NCBI GenBank assembly: GCA_035578905.1
Contig: JAQJVL010000424.1
Coordinates: forward strand, 372,001 to 436,000
Length of the DNA: 64,000 bases
DNA from: Stictocephala bisonia
Taxonomy: Eukaryota; Arthropoda; Insecta; Hemiptera; Membracidae
Reading direction: 5' to 3'
The notes beneath the pieces were generated by a model. That model ran no database searches. It was not told the origin of the DNA and was given only the letters and a program-made list of their open reading frames with translations. Below, piece by piece: positions 24,400 through 37,527 of this stretch. The number at the start of each line of letters is the position of its first letter. Position 1 is the first letter of the stretch. A program made the position numbers and the translations under genes.

Positions 24400-27300
24400 G
24401 TGCGGATGACGTAAATCAAGCGTCTTGTGCAGCGTGTTTTTGCCGCCGAACTCGGTAAACAGTGCCACGTGCTCCCGCCAATTTACGATCTCCAAGACAG
24501 CGGCTTATAAATCAGCTAGGCCCGGCCATCCATCCGCGCCGCCCGATCTTGACCAACCCCTCGCCGGACCCGCTTTTCTCACAGCCCTCTTTATTTTCCG
24601 GCCACGACGGTCGCCGTTTCCCGCTATATAGATATGATTTATATCTGGCATGTCGTATTGTTGTGGTAGGATTCATGTACTTGCCACATTATACCTTTGT
24701 ATTTTTCTTAACGTTGTGTGTCATGATACAGAAAGAACACAAATCGATAAATAATTAATTAATAGTTCAAGTTTACCTCTCGTATTCCGAACACTTTGTA
24801 AACTATTTCTTTCCCTATATATTGTAACTCCTTCCGTATATTCTCAAAAATTTTATTTTTTATTTAAGGAATTCTTGTATATAATTATTTGGAATTAGTA
24901 TAAACAGCCAGTATAAACCAATAAATTATTTGAATACCTTACCTCTTGTATCTGAAAATTTCCTAGTAAAAAATATACTAAACAGTGATTCAAACGAATA
25001 ACTATTTACAAATAATATATTTAAATAGCAAGCGTATGAGAGTCTATCAAAACTTAATCGCAGGTTTAAGCTGTTAGAAACGTTCTCTCTAAAACAGTTT
25101 ATATGTACAAGTATCATACTCATGTAAGTACATAAACTATATCTAAGTAAGTATTTATGTAAGCTTAATTATGAAGTATAACTTAATAAATACAACCTAT
25201 ATGAATTCATAATAGTAAAACCTATTTAAATTCAAATATTTGTAGATTGTTATTTATTTATATAAAATTATAAGATGGCTTTTAATGATATATTTTAAAA
25301 TATTGTCATACTGAGTGAGAGACTTTAATGTTAGAAAAATATAAACTGACGAAACAAAATTATAAAATTATAAACTAAAATAACACCCCTAATAGCAATA
25401 ACTAGTTATCTTCCACAGTTACAACTCCTGATAAAATCGAAGTAGAAAAGCATGAAGAAAAAACTGAAGAGTGAAGAAAGAAATAAAAAACGGCACAATA
25501 CCACAAATAAAAATAATCCTAAAACCAGAAGCCAAAGAAGAAATCCCACGCGGAACAGCGAGTACAAAAGTACGAGAGGCATCATTACGAAAAGTCTTAC
25601 GAGAGAAGCCCCTTTACGAGCCATCACAAGTCGGAAAGAAAGTGCAACACGCATTCCGGACCGGGGCGTTATTCAATTTGGGAACACCGCGACAGATCTG
25701 TTAAAGCTACGTTTTGTCGACTTGACGGCATTCAAACTCAGTTTGATGAGACCATTGTCTTTTACGACGCTGCTCCAGCGACCCTAGTTGAATCCAACAG
25801 TCGGTGGGGGAGCGTTTATGGCCAACCCCCTACCCTACCCCAGACTCTTCATTCAATTCTTGTATCTTGTGACCAGCTGAATGAGACGAGTTATTGTGTC
25901 ATTAGCAGTTTTTTTTTCTGTGTGAGGGTAGTAAATGTTAGTCTCTGATGGTACATAGCGCCGTCATATAAACTTATTTTGGACTGATGTAGGGTCGTTG
26001 GGAGGGCCATCATAGGGTAAGGGGCGGTTGAAATGAAAAAGTACGCCATTTATCGCTTTTAAGTTTAACAAACATTATTAATCATACAGTCAGGGTCATC
26101 CTAAAAATATTTTCTTTAATTCGAATCAGATGCACTAATCCTCCCTCTTCCCAAATATTTCATGTGGACGTTTCCCTTCGCAAAAATGCCTAAAACTATT
26201 TCAAATAGAACTTGTCATACTATCAACTAATAGTTCACTGGATTTGTCCGTTATTATAATAATAAAGAACCATACAGTAGAAGTAGAACAGCACGTTTTG
26301 GCTCGCTGACGGTAAAATTGAATGGCTACTATAGAGCTGTCGACTTTGCAGCGGTAACTTGGCGGTTCGGGGAACGGCCACCTTATAAGGTACAGGGCCT
26401 TATAGTAAGGTGCAGTTTCACCGCGAAAAAAAAAAAGATGTTCTATTTCAACTAACTTATCAAATGACACTTCAAGTGTTACGATACAAGCATTATTTCG
26501 AACCGAATCGTTGTAGTAGAAACGCATATTTTTGGCACTTTTCGAGGAGCGAGACGGTCCCTTGAATTACAGTTTTCAAATTGGAAGATAATAGCCGTAC
26601 CGATTCATATTTAAAAAAGTATATTTGGGCTGTTTGCGTTGGCACACCTGTTTGATGCCAAGTGTAGGCCTACCTTCTCAAAAACCTATTTAGACGAGAT
26701 AAGTAGCCTATGTAAAGGGTACAAGTATTTTCTGTGAAGTTTATATGGAATAGAGAATTCTGTACGTGAGATTTTTACCAATGATTAGATTTGAATTTTA
26801 ATTGTCGTTTTAAGTTTTTAGTTAATGGCTGGGGCAATCAAAACCGGAGAGCGAGGAAGGGTTGCGCAGGGAGCGAATATCCTTCCAAACAATTAGAGAT
26901 TGTTTCATTTAGAGATAAATAAATCTTGCATCACTTAAAATGCGCTACATGCTACACCTCTCTACCTTTTCCCGGCTTAAATTCGTAGCTTAAATATTAA
27001 CGGGCGTGGCAGTTCCGGGAAAATGCCCTCTCGGGGGGAGGGATAGCGGGGGAAGGCAATCTTCTAATTAGAAACGCGTCTAGCTGCAGCTAATTGGTAA
27101 GAGAATCAGCATTTATTATTTATGCAGGACGCGTGCTTCCACGCCCACTACCACCCTCTTTGTCCTCCCCTCCCCTCGCCGTTCTTATTTATTTCGATGG
27201 AATCGCAGCCACCATTCACTAAAGAGTAATGCGTGCCCGATGAATTTCTAAACTGGGTCAAAGTTATGATGCCGGTTAATTCTGCGTTTGTGTTTACGTC

Positions 27301-27743
27301 CGCCAGGCTCGAGCGAGGGCTTCCTTCTGTTGTTGCTGCCGTAGGATTAATTAATTTTCAACTTTCTTTTCGTTTATGAATTGTTGTGATCTTTAAGATT
27401 TTTACAATAGCTCATCATTTTTCGAATATTCATTTGGTTTAAACTCGGTAAGTTTTCTGAAGTTTTTTCTGTTAGCCCACAGCAAAACTTCCTAAGTAGG
27501 TCTACCTCCAAGTCTTACCATACTGACCTGTTACAATTAAGTCGTAACTAGATGAAAGTATAATTAACCGTGTTTTACAACAAAGACAGCCATTCTGTGC
27601 CATTTGTCTACAGGTCCGACCCGTCACACAGTCGTATAAATGGTGGTTACCAAGTTGCGACAATTAGGCCGACTAGAGACTTGCGCCGGTGTTCCAGAGA
27701 ATCCCTAAACTAGTGCTAGAGTTGCGACAGTTATAGATCTCAT
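24400..27743 (+). other. hth intron: islands at 24.40-24.64, 25.49-25.88 and 27.00-27.37 kb
   Basis: 24400-24640 is GC-rich (CATCCATCCGCGCCGCCCGA). 25490-25880 is purine-rich, then CpG-containing, with two overlapping ORFs of 111 and 77 residues of skewed Lys/Asn/Arg composition that I do not call as genes. 24650-25400 and 25900-26990 are AT-rich with nothing recognised apart from an A run at 26427. Confidence 0.35.
27000..27370 (+). promoter_or_regulatory. candidate intronic enhancer / conserved noncoding element
   Basis: A compact, repeat-free, mixed-composition block with homeodomain-type cores (CTAATTAG at about 27065, GCTAATTGG at about 27089, GGATTAATTAATTT near 27346) among GC-rich sequence. 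This is the usual look of an insect developmental enhancer. No ORF. Function is inferred from composition and position inside hth. Confidence 0.35.
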
Positions 27744-27998
27744 CACAGAGAAAATGAAATAGTGGTCGCTTTCTTACAGCCGCAGCGAACGCATCAGGGA
27801 CAGATTTATGCAGATTACAACTAATCTACAGCTTTGTATCTGTGATAATAATTATAAGTTTATCCTTGAGATTTTGAGGAATAAGGGAGGGGACCTGAAA
27901 AGGTCCTGGCCCAGATATCAAATGTCAAACTGGAGAAATAACTACTCGATACACATTCAGCGCACTATTGGATGCGACCTCTGATTGTTTCTTCTCTG
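27744..27998 (+). mobile_element. MITE family C, copy 4
   Basis: CACAGAGAAAATGAAATAGT-GGTCGC at the left and GGATGCGACCTCTGATTGTT-TCTTCTCTG at the right. Full length (~255 bp), with the same interior as copies 1 and 6. Confidence 0.85.
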
Positions 27999-28330
27999 AT
28001 GGCCGTTGCCAAGTTTACAACCGATTCTTGGCCATTGAGTACAGTATATAAAGATTTTAATATTCTATTAAATTAAATATTTTAAAATTATTATTAAAAT
28101 TATATTAAGTTTGAATCTGTATTTATATTGTCACAGTGACTGTTTTAAAATACAAAAATTATACTATACATTATACAACATTACGTCCTTTTTATCGTGA
28201 CTTAAATATTTCTATCCAGAATCGTTTATGTTATCTTGAAGGTGTATTAAACTTCATCATAAAATTGTTCACTTAGCTTATGTTTATTTACAGTTTTCAT
28301 AATCTAACTTTAAACAAGGCATTTAAACTA

Positions 28331-30146
28331 GAAGACAGAGGTAGCATCTAATAGTGCGCTAAAATGTGTCTCGTGTCGTTATAGTACGCGAGCTGAAGGT
28401 CCGGCCTCCTGGCTGGCCTACTAGTCATATAAAAACATCGACTCTGAGCGAGGCGGTCACAGACAGATCGTACAGGGTGATTGTTAACGCGTTTACGGAG
28501 AATTTGTATTTTGGTATCTCTTATAATTAGACCAGTATTTAAAATAAAAATATCAAATTGGTTAAGAGTTTGAAAGTTAACAAATTAAAACGTATATCAA
28601 TAACAACTATTAAATATATCATCTTAAATTATAAATCATTTAATAACTTTAATTGAAATTAAGTAACTAAGAAATATATACTTCTTACTGTCACTAAGAA
28701 ATATATTTCTGTGATTTCCCGTATCGTTAAAATACATATAATTTTTATTTAAATTGGTTTAAAATAAAAATGACGAGTTGGGAGTGACTCGTCAGTTTTA
28801 TAAAACTCATGGACGGTTCTTCTAACGATACAGTTGTCGAAATCGTCTAGTTCTGTCGCTGTTGTTTTTCTCTTGTATTTTTTGGGAGTTGTGAACAAAC
28901 ACCCTCCTTCCGCTGAAGTGTCCAATAAACACTTTTCACGCCGAATTTCCTTTATAAGAGTTTTTGAAATGCTACATGCAACTGCAGTTTAACGATTTTT
29001 TACGGGGATTCGTTGTTTATCTCTTAATTTGGCCTCATTCGCCATGAACTCACTTGCTCTCCAAATAATTTCCCTAGCCTGACTTCTAGTAGTTTTTCCT
29101 TGGGCTACTTTAGGAATAAAGCGAGCCATAGTTGAGGCAGGAACCACTAAAGGAATAAACTATTTAGGATTTACGTTCACTAATTTTACAACCTTAAGAG
29201 TCTGAAGAGGCTGTCGGCCATGTTGGTTTAAATCTCATTAGAACTATGTTTTTTTTTCGAACCGGACAAATGATCACGTGTGTCAAAATTTAAAAGTTAT
29301 TTTTAAACGGTCTTTTCCAAACAAATTGCATTTGATCAAGAATGAAATTACTCGTTGAACTGCTTTGTGGATTCATAATTAGTTTAATAGAATAAATATA
29401 AAAATTATTTAGTTTGAAGTTTTTATTTTCACCTATTTTTCAAAACTAGGCGTATGTATTCATTATATCAAAAGCAAACCAATTCGCAATATGATAGCAT
29501 TGTAAATGACACCTCATACACAACGTTTGGTAAATAAATAATGATAAACATATGGATTCAAAATAACGTTGTTTTTATGAGAATTAAACCAGTATGGCTC
29601 TGCAGACTCTTAACACACTTAAGGAAAAAAAAGAAAAAAAAAACAAACTGACTTATTACACTACAGTAGTTAGATGAAAACAAACATATAACCAACTAAA
29701 TAATTGTTTATCGTACACTTGAGTAAACATTCCTAACACGCTAAACCACAAGCAAATATATCGCACGCAGTCTGGAAACGTACTGAATGTGCATCCGTAG
29801 ATAACAATTAACGTAACTTATTTTAGAATCAAGCGTGGGAAAGTCTGACAGTAGCGAATGTTTCCAGGACTGCAGGCATATTGGGCCCTCCACCCGTCTC
29901 CTCCCTATCACCGCTTGGCGGGCTCGAGGCCGGACCTTCGCCGCGCGGTCTATACTTCCCTAGTTTATCACGCGATTGCAGCGCCAGCTCTTTGTCCCCC
30001 CCATATTTTCCCCAAATCCTCTAGGATAAACTTAGTAATTATCACTACAAATGTATAAGGATGTAAGTTAGTTCTATTGTAATTATAACTGCCTCTGAGG
30101 TTTTCAGTCTGTTTATAAGAAAGCGTCTGTTTCTTTGATTTCTGTC
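28331..30146 (-). mobile_element. MITE family C, copy 5, split by element H
   Basis: The left part (28331-28383) has GACAGAGGTAGCATCTAATA-GTGCGCTA. The right part (29951-30146) has GATTGCAGCGCCAGCTCTTT and CTAGGATAAACTTAGTAATT, then GTCTGTTTCTTTGATTTCTG. Joining the halves at a single TATA recreates the family consensus (compare 19268-19516), so the 1,567 bp between them arrived later. Confidence 0.75.
28384..29950. mobile_element. element H: 1,567-bp DNA transposon inserted in a MITE, TATA target duplication
   Basis: The left end reads GTACGCGAGCTGAAGGTCCG-GCCTC. The right end, reverse-complemented, reads GACCGCGCGGCGAAGGTCCG-GCCTC, giving an imperfect 25-bp terminal inverted repeat with an exact 14-base core GAAGGTCCGGCCTC. 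TATA stands at both sides (28380-28383 and 29951-29954) as a 4-bp target duplication. The interior is mostly AT-rich and has no transposase ORF, so it is nonautonomous. 28770-29200 has GC-richer sequence of unknown origin. Superfamily not assigned. Confidence 0.7.
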
Positions 30147-30824
30147 ACTAGAAGCTATAAAATAAACAAAGATTACCCTACATACTAAACTTCGTAGAGT
30201 GACAAACATTTGAACTATCTAAACATACATGTTTAGAGGTTATATACTCAGGGAGTCTACAATGATATTTTGTATATTTGTAATACAGCAATCATTGTAA
30301 ACTCTTTGAGGTATTTTTCGCGTTGAGGCTCAGATTACTAAGAAGATCAGAAGTAAATTTTCACTATTTAAAACAGCTGTGCTATTTAGTAATAAACATT
30401 AAACGCACCATTAAACCGTCCAAAATACATTTGTAAACCAACTGTAATTACGTACGTTATCCTGCCGGGAAAGTGTGACCCACAAGGTAGATCCAACCCC
30501 CAGTTTATGGGCGCGGGGAGGGCGATTCAAGACGTTTCGCAGACGACTTGCCCTTCTAATGGCTTTACAGCGGCAATCGCAGTTAGGTTGATTGAGTTGT
30601 GAAGTGCCATACCTGTTCCCTCAACCCCTCTGCTTCCCTTTGTTTGTCTGCAATTTGTTAATGGCTAGCGTTTTTCCCAAGGCTTATCACCGAACGGAAG
30701 AAAGTTCTAAATCAACTCTCGTAAACACAAAACTTAAGTTACAATAAACATGATTTATTTTTTAAGCTAAAATAAATTACCTACCAAACTAATCTTTGTA
30801 ACATCCAAAAACAATGTATTCACT
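30147..30824 (+). other. hth intron; island at 30.46-30.72 kb
   Basis: 30460-30720 is a repeat-free, GC-richer block with GGTTGATTGAGTTGTGAAGT and GTTAATGGCTAGCG, a candidate conserved noncoding element. The remainder is AT-rich. Confidence 0.35.
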
Positions 30825-31255
30825 CGGCACGAAATATCCTAAACCTCTAAACAGATTTTGATTAAATTTGGATGGAAGCTGTGGTATCATAGGGACCCTT
30901 TAAGAAAGGAATTCACAAAATTTTATTCCTACAGGGTAGAAATAGTCCTTCAACGTTCCTTTTTACCATAAGAGTGAGACTGGCATGATACAAGAACATA
31001 AACATGACTCAAAAACTTGGCTAATTTGGTTATTTTTCTGAAATCTTTGTAATTTCTACTATGGCATGATTGCACAATTTTGCAACCATCTAAAATAGAC
31101 TTATAGGGGTTTTATAGACTATAAAACTTTTTTACCTAGGAGAACGTCAGCAAGCTGATCTTTTTATATTGATGTGGTAATTTGAAGGGAACCACTGAGG
31201 GAAGGGTAAGCGAGCGTAGAGAGCCACCCTGTAGTGAAGCGCGGGCCAACAGCTT
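30825..31255 (-). repeat. dispersed repeat family E, copy 2 (reverse)
   Basis: Inverse of 1678-2110: GGAACCACTGAGGGAAGGGT-AAGCGAGCG near its right end and TTTGATTAAATTTGGATGGA-AGCTGTGGTATCATAGGGACC near its left. No ORF. Confidence 0.7.
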
Positions 31256-31873
31256 GTATTTTATGAAATCTACTTATAAAAAAAGAACAATTTCATGAAC
31301 TATCACTAGAAGAAACCGATCTCATGGCAATAACAATCAATGTGATCCAACAGCCAGGTGTAGCCGTAGACATATATTTGTCACATATACTCTAAAAGCA
31401 ATTCGAGCTGACAATAAAGTCGCTGACACCCAAACTACAGTCAGAAACCTTTATGAAACTCCAATAAAGCAGGTAGCAGATGTCGCCGGGGCGGGAAGGT
31501 GGAAAGTTATCGACAATAAAGGAAGACTTACAAACAGTAGCGGAGGACGTGTGGAAGTGGCAGGAGAACGGGGTGACGTGCAGGATGCGATATGGGGCGG
31601 CAAAATGAGACTGGAGATACGAGGCAATAACAGGACAAGGTAGGTCCAATATGGCGCAAGGTCGCTCTCCTCACAGGATCTGTCTTTATTAGAACCCCCA
31701 GAGATAAGGTGAGTACTTCTTGATGACGACCGAACGGAGACATTAAAATTATCAGATCCGTCACCACCCCCGTTTTATGGGAAATTTCGATTTTACCTAC
31801 TTCTTACTGGGGAACAAATGTGAAACGTTCATTTTTCACTTGCACCACACTGGGGAGAGGAAGGTGGGTGAAG
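31256..31873 (+). other. hth intron; mixed-composition island
   Basis: 31390-31780 is GC-richer and repeat-free. Two short minus-strand ORFs (85 and 79 residues, Cys/Ser/Pro-rich) overlap it but match nothing I recognise. Confidence 0.3.
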
Positions 31874-32115
31874 CACAGAGAAAAATACACAGAGGTCGCT
31901 TTGTTATGGCCACAACGATCGTCTCAGTTATGAATAGATAACAAATAATATAAATCTGTTGTAGTAATTACTACGTTTATCCTTGAAGATTTAGCCAGAA
32001 TAAGGGAGGGACTGACAAGGTGCTAACCCTGTTATCTGTACGGCGAACTGGAGAACTGACTACTCGACACACAGTAGTGCACTACTGAATGCGACGTCTG
32101 TTTCTTTCCTCTGTG
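31874..32115 (+). mobile_element. MITE family C, copy 6
   Basis: CACAGAGAAAAATACACAGA-GGTCGC at the left and GCGACGTCTGTTTCTTTCCT-CTGTG at the right. One of the best-preserved copies, 242 bp. Confidence 0.88.
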
Positions 32116-32906
32116 TTGTGAATGGTACGCCTGTTAGTTTACGTTTGATATTTGTATAACACATCGTCATGAACTTTTTTCAGTGGTTTTTAAATTCATA
32201 ATTAACAAATAACTTTTGTAAAATAACAACAGTTATTTTTTGGTAATTTGCGTTGTTTATGCCTACAATTAAAAATGTACAATTATTAATTTAATAACGC
32301 TGACTAATTTAAAAATCACAATAACATTATTATAAGTAGTCTACTAAAAATATGAAAAAGTGTAAATTACAAATCTGATCACGAAAAATAAAAAATAGTT
32401 AGACATTATAGCCTTGACAGGGACAAACACGTTGAATATTAACCCAGGAAGATAAACTGATATTAAACGTATATTTAATTATTTTTTTAAAATATTTCAA
32501 AAACAATAACATAAAGCTGAAAGTATGTATATGGTTATTGAATAAAGTCGCGCGATGTGCGTTATTTGATAAACAACTCGGTGTATTGGGATTCAGAGAT
32601 GTAATTCAACAAAGTGCTCTCTCGCCGTCGGGGACTGATATTTTGTACTTTTTGTGAGGCATTTGTATCGTTAATATGTCATGGTTTTGTATTGTTAATA
32701 TGTCATTGTTTTGTATTGTTATATAACCAATGAATTAATTTGCGTTGAATCGCAGTAACTGAAAATTCAAGTTGCGCTTATGGAGTAGGTAAACATAAAA
32801 TAGTTTTAAAACACATGTAAGGTTTTTGTTAATTTGTAACCCATAATTAATTAAAAATACAATTTTCCTGCTCCAATTTGGTTGGAGACTGTATGTTCCA
32901 GATTCA
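32116..32906 (+). other. AT-rich intron, nothing recognised
   Basis: AT-rich with the short direct repeat TTAATATGTCAT(G/T)GTTTTGTATTG at about 32670-32720. No other feature seen. Confidence 0.5.
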
Positions 32907-33240
32907 GTCCTCTAATACCAACATGGCGTCCGCTCAATGGTTGCTATCGTCGTGGACACTACTAGAAAATTCTGTGTTGACCACATTGGGTGTTAGGCAG
33001 GGTCCGGATGTTGTGTAGGGAAGAGAAGTGGAATATAAGGCTTGTCAAACAGCTGAAAATCAGACCAATGCTACGTGGTTCGGATTCCACGTAGGGCTGT
33101 AGGTCCCTTAGTTACGCTGGTTATTGGGCTATTGATAAACGGTCCTTTCTAAGAAACAGTTGACCTTAGTTACAATGTTCATCTACATTCATCATAATCA
33201 TTCAACCCCTCATATTCGCCAATATCTTGACGATCGACGT
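32907..33240 (+). repeat. family B, copy 3
   Basis: From CAGTCCTCTAATACCAACAT-GGCGTCCGCTCAATGG to ATCTTGACGATCGACGT. Nearly full length apart from the outer 5' arm. Confidence 0.88.
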
Positions 33241-36200
33241 AATATAATGAAATCTACCGGCTGCTCATGAGAAACTATTCCAGTAATAATAAAAATAACT
33301 GTTCTCAATTTTTCGCAATATCAGACCTGCCAAGATGGAGCGGATGACTTGCGAATATTTTCCACCTCATTTCCCATTTACTCGCGGCCCCAGACACACA
33401 TAACTTTTCATCTTTTTAACTCATTTTCAACCTCTGAAGTCCCCCGGCCCCGGCAGAGTGGTAGTTCTATGATTCACCGCTTGGCAGCGCCACCAGTAAT
33501 GCATTACAAATGCTTCATCTGCGGCTCCATGCGGATGTTTTGCATAAAGTTATACCCCGCTAAGTTGTTTCATCATAGAAACTCCGTTACTTTAACAACA
33601 CCACGAAATCCCATTACGACTTGAAAGTATCCCGTTTTTATAACAATCAAAACTATCATTTAGAAATTATTAGAAACGCGGATTTTAATAACAAGAAAAC
33701 AATAAAGTCAATACAACAAAAACCAACTATATTAACAAACGCCATATCAATAACTTAATACCGTATAAATAAGCCATTATGTTGTTATGTACCATTTTAT
33801 ATGGACGCAATAACAAATAAATATGTACAATAATAAAAAATACAGTATCATAATTCAAAATAAAAAAAAAAAACTTAATAAACTATGAGTAGTAAACTAT
33901 AACAAAAGTATTTACTGGAAGAAATAAGTGCAATGTACAAAGATAAAGAAAACAAATCAAATACAAGAAACAAACTAATTCTTGTCAATAGACTACAATT
34001 ACAACAGTAAAATAAAAGCAAAATACACCACTGACTGCAAAAATACATCAAACAACACCAATGTATTGCACAAATAAATACTAAAAATACATCAAACAAC
34101 ACCAATGTATTGCACAAATAAATACTAAAAATACGACCCAATAAGATCTGAAGCAAAAAAGGTTACAAAAATAACCAGTGATAACTAAATTCATTTATTT
34201 AAAAATAGTCCAAACAGTGGCTTAAAACTGGTTTGATGCAAAATGTAAATTTTTCCAATAACTACTTAACAGTCATAACAATGTCTGCAGTTTTCATAAA
34301 TTTTGATAGAAATAACGTTAAATTTACACAGAAAAATAATTTATTTTCAATTTTCCACCTGATGTTCTGTCTTAAAATTGAAGCGTAAACTAAAAATGGT
34401 TTTTGAATATTGTTTGTAATATCGTATTTTAATTAGCAATGAGAGGAATTAAATTTTGAAATTAATTGAGGTTTTCTTAATTCAAAAGTGGTCCAAATTC
34501 AATTGTATATTTCAGTTACCGAGCATTTTACTTTTAGAGGCATCCATGTACGTTTAGAAGTTAGTCTTATGCATACTAATTTTAAATACTTTGGTAAATC
34601 GAATGTACTGCAGCTTCATATTCAGGGGACGGACACTGTGGCAAACTATAAATTTATATTAGAATTTATAAGGCATTACTGTTTATTTAATTATTCTTTA
34701 TTTTAAGAATATTAGTGGATTTTTTAAAAATAAGACGTTTGTTACACTGAATTGTGTCCACCTTTATATCAGTAATTGCAGCCATACAATCCGAAGGCTG
34801 TAAATTCTGCCTACCAAATTCCTGAGCGTGGACTATCCCAAGTGAGCATGATAGGGCCGCAGTTATTCCTGATCCACTCTTGGATAGCGGTGCGTTCTCG
34901 GCAGACGTTTGTCAGGTATTTAATTAAAAGTAGCAAGTTATAGAGTTGCGCTGCGCATCACGCAATTGGGAACAATGGCTTCCATTCCATCCCCAACCCT
35001 CACGTTGCCCGCCACTAATTTACAGAACTCATTGTCTTTTCAGGCGGGCGCGGGAGGTACAGTCTCTGACAACAGCGGCAATTCGATATGTCGAGGACTC
35101 TGCGGACAAACATTTCCACAACAAGAGAAGTTTTACATTTTAAAACGAGCTGCAAAGTCTTTTAAAATAAACACTAAAGAAGAACTCTTATACTAATTTG
35201 CTTAATTTATGGTTAAGACAACATATTATGAACAGTTGTTTTTGAATTAAATCTACTTATCCTGTAAATGACGTCATTTTCGGTAAATGAACACATTACT
35301 TTTAATTTTGTTGTTAACTATTTATTAAAACGAACATACTATACGTTCAAAAATAAATTATCAAGGCAATTTTTAAAACGCCTTAGGCCTATATATACAG
35401 TATATACTTTTAAAACACATAAATTGTTTTTAATTTGAATATTTAGTTGTTTTAGAATTTAATATTAAAAAATATAGTGTAAATTCGTCCAAACAAACGG
35501 GTATAATTTTTGATCTGGCAGTGATCACAATAATTTTTTAACGAATTAAACATAAAAATATTGTTTAAAAATAAAAACAATTATAATAAAATACAATATG
35601 TCAAGTTGTTTATATTTAAATGTTATATTTGATTTTGAAATCAGGTTTAGTAAAGCCAAACTGTTTCTAAGATGAATTCACCCCAAGGTTGATTAAAACG
35701 ACGTATTCAATAGCCGCTGTTTACCAAAATAAGTAAAAGAAAATAAAAAATGTACTCCTAAACATATTTTAGAAAATAGAAAAATACATATTTGAATAAC
35801 AAATCGAAAATTGCACCCTTAAGCTATTGCACGTCATATATCCGCAAAAAAATTATATTGGCGACGTTCTACTACACAATTACGATGTTTTCGCTATATT
35901 GAACATTTGCTCGTTTGTTCCGACCGATAGCATTTTTAATGAATGTTGTCTTTTATGTTGATTGCGCCAATATTTAATGTAAATTTCTAGGATAATATTA
36001 ACCTTATTTTGAAATAAAGGACTCATGAAACTCGTTTCCATTTCATATTCTCTTATATATTTCATTAACAATGCTAGATGAATTGGCATAACTGTTAAGT
36101 GCTGGTGGGATTTCGTTACCATAATGGAGAAATGCATTGCATGTTTACATAAATAGATAATTAAAAATCCTTGAATGTTCAAAATTTTTTTCAATTTACA

Positions 36201-36265
36201 GACGGGTTTTTTGAAGTTCTTTAATCATGTGTTCACTTAACGTACTGATTATTATTATTCAGATT
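33241..36265 (+). other. hth intron: islands at 33.33-33.62 and 34.93-35.11 kb, otherwise AT-rich
   Basis: 33330-33620 is GC-richer (AAGTCCCCCGGCCCCGGCAG). 34930-35110 likewise (CAGGCGGGCGCGGGAGGTAC). 33640-34900 and 35200-36250 are strongly AT-rich. The short ORFs in them are low-complexity. Confidence 0.35.
34039..34126. repeat. exact 44-bp tandem duplication
   Basis: Two identical copies (34039-34082 and 34083-34126) starting AAAAATACATCAAACAACAC and ending AATAAATACT. Zero mismatches imply a recent duplication. Confidence 0.95.
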
Positions 36266-36593
36266 TGAAACGCCGACACAGCTTATGCTTATTTAAAGGC
36301 AAATATGAATGATTACTTGAGTGAAGGATGAGTATGGATGACCTCTGAAGGTTTACGTGGAATCCGAACCACGTAGCACATTCTGTACACGTAGTATTAT
36401 TCTGATTTTCAGCTGTTTGACAATCCTAGTACTTCACTCGATAACATATGGACCCTGATAACCACCCAACACGGATGCCCCAGGCTTAACTGCTAGTGTT
36501 CACGTCGATGGCAACCATTGAGTGGATACCAAGTCAGTATTGAGAGGACCGAGCACAGAACCTATCACCTACAATCGCCGCAACATATTTTGG
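36266..36593 (-). repeat. family B, copy 4 (reverse)
   Basis: From GAAACGCCGACACAGCTTAT through TTTACGTGGAATCCGAACCA to GTATTGAGAGGACCGAGCAC. It lacks the segment between the ATGAGTG block and CTACAGC. Confidence 0.88.
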
Positions 36594-37208
36594 AATACTT
36601 CACATGTATCTTCACACCATGTCCAAAAGCTGTGACAATGAATCTGCTGTGCACATTTCTTCAATAAGTACAACGACCCGGCGAGTGTGGGGGATGTTTA
36701 CCCTCGCACGGAGGGGTCGTAACGCCGCGGATGACTCTCAGAGGAGCGACTCCACCAGCCTAATGGCCGCCCAAATAGCTGGCCAAACACCTTTTTAATG
36801 AACTATTGTCGGAGGGTGTTGTGATTGCCGAGGTACCTCTGACACTTATTAATTGGCTTGAAGCGATCGATGTTGCCACGTCTTCAGTCCTCATTTCTCT
36901 ATTTCTACTCCGTTATCAGCTTTTCTCCAGTATCGTATATTTTAGCCTTAAAGCTTTAGTTCATAAATATATCATTGCCGAATAAGTAGTACAGCAGGGT
37001 ACATGTTTTTCTATCTCATCGTTTACTACATTTACATTACTCATTCAGGTACCTTAGGCTACCATTTATAATCTGCAAAAATCTTTCCGGTTAGAAATTT
37101 AAAACCTCACTACGGCAAAAAGGAAGTAGTTACGTATTCTAAAAGGATTAGAAATTCCTTTTATCCATCCAGGATAAGAAAATGTTTGATGTGATTGTAG
37201 GTGATGCT
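36594..37208 (+). other. hth intron; island at 36.60-36.88 kb
   Basis: GC-richer block with CGCCGCGGATGACTCTCAGA and CTAATGGCCGCCCAAATAGC, then AT-rich sequence. No gene recognised. Confidence 0.3.
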
Positions 37209-37527
37209 CGAGCTCTTATACCGACATGGTTTCCGCTCAATGGTTGCTATCAACGTGGACCTTACTAGAGAAGTTGGGTGGTAGTCAGAGGCCGGATGTT
37301 GTGTTATGGAATAGAACTGAGTATCAGGTTTGTCAGTTAGCTGAAAATCAGACCAATACTATGTGGTTAAGATCCCACGTAAAGCTGTGAGTTCCTTAGT
37401 TGCTCTGGCTGTTGGGTTTTTAATAAATGGCTCTTTCTGGGCATAAGTCGAACTCGGTAATCAGTTTACACTCATGTAATCATTCATATTCGCCTTAAAA
37501 TACGCACACAAAGTTTGATGGGCGTCT
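37209..37527 (+). repeat. family B, copy 5
   Basis: From TTATACCGACATGGTTTCCG to TGATGGGCGTCT, including GGTCAGTTAGCTGAAAATCA-like and GATCCCACGTAAAGCTGTGA blocks. Confidence 0.88.

Noticed and set aside
24370..24415. GADDVN as the catalytic YxDD box of a reverse transcriptase
   Set aside because: It lies only a few bases after GVPQGS..LF and in another frame, so it is too close to be the normal box. Kept only as a low-interest idea.
25406..25787. Overlapping ORFs of 77-111 residues on both strands
   Set aside because: Composition is that of purine-rich DNA read in several frames. No domain or splice context.
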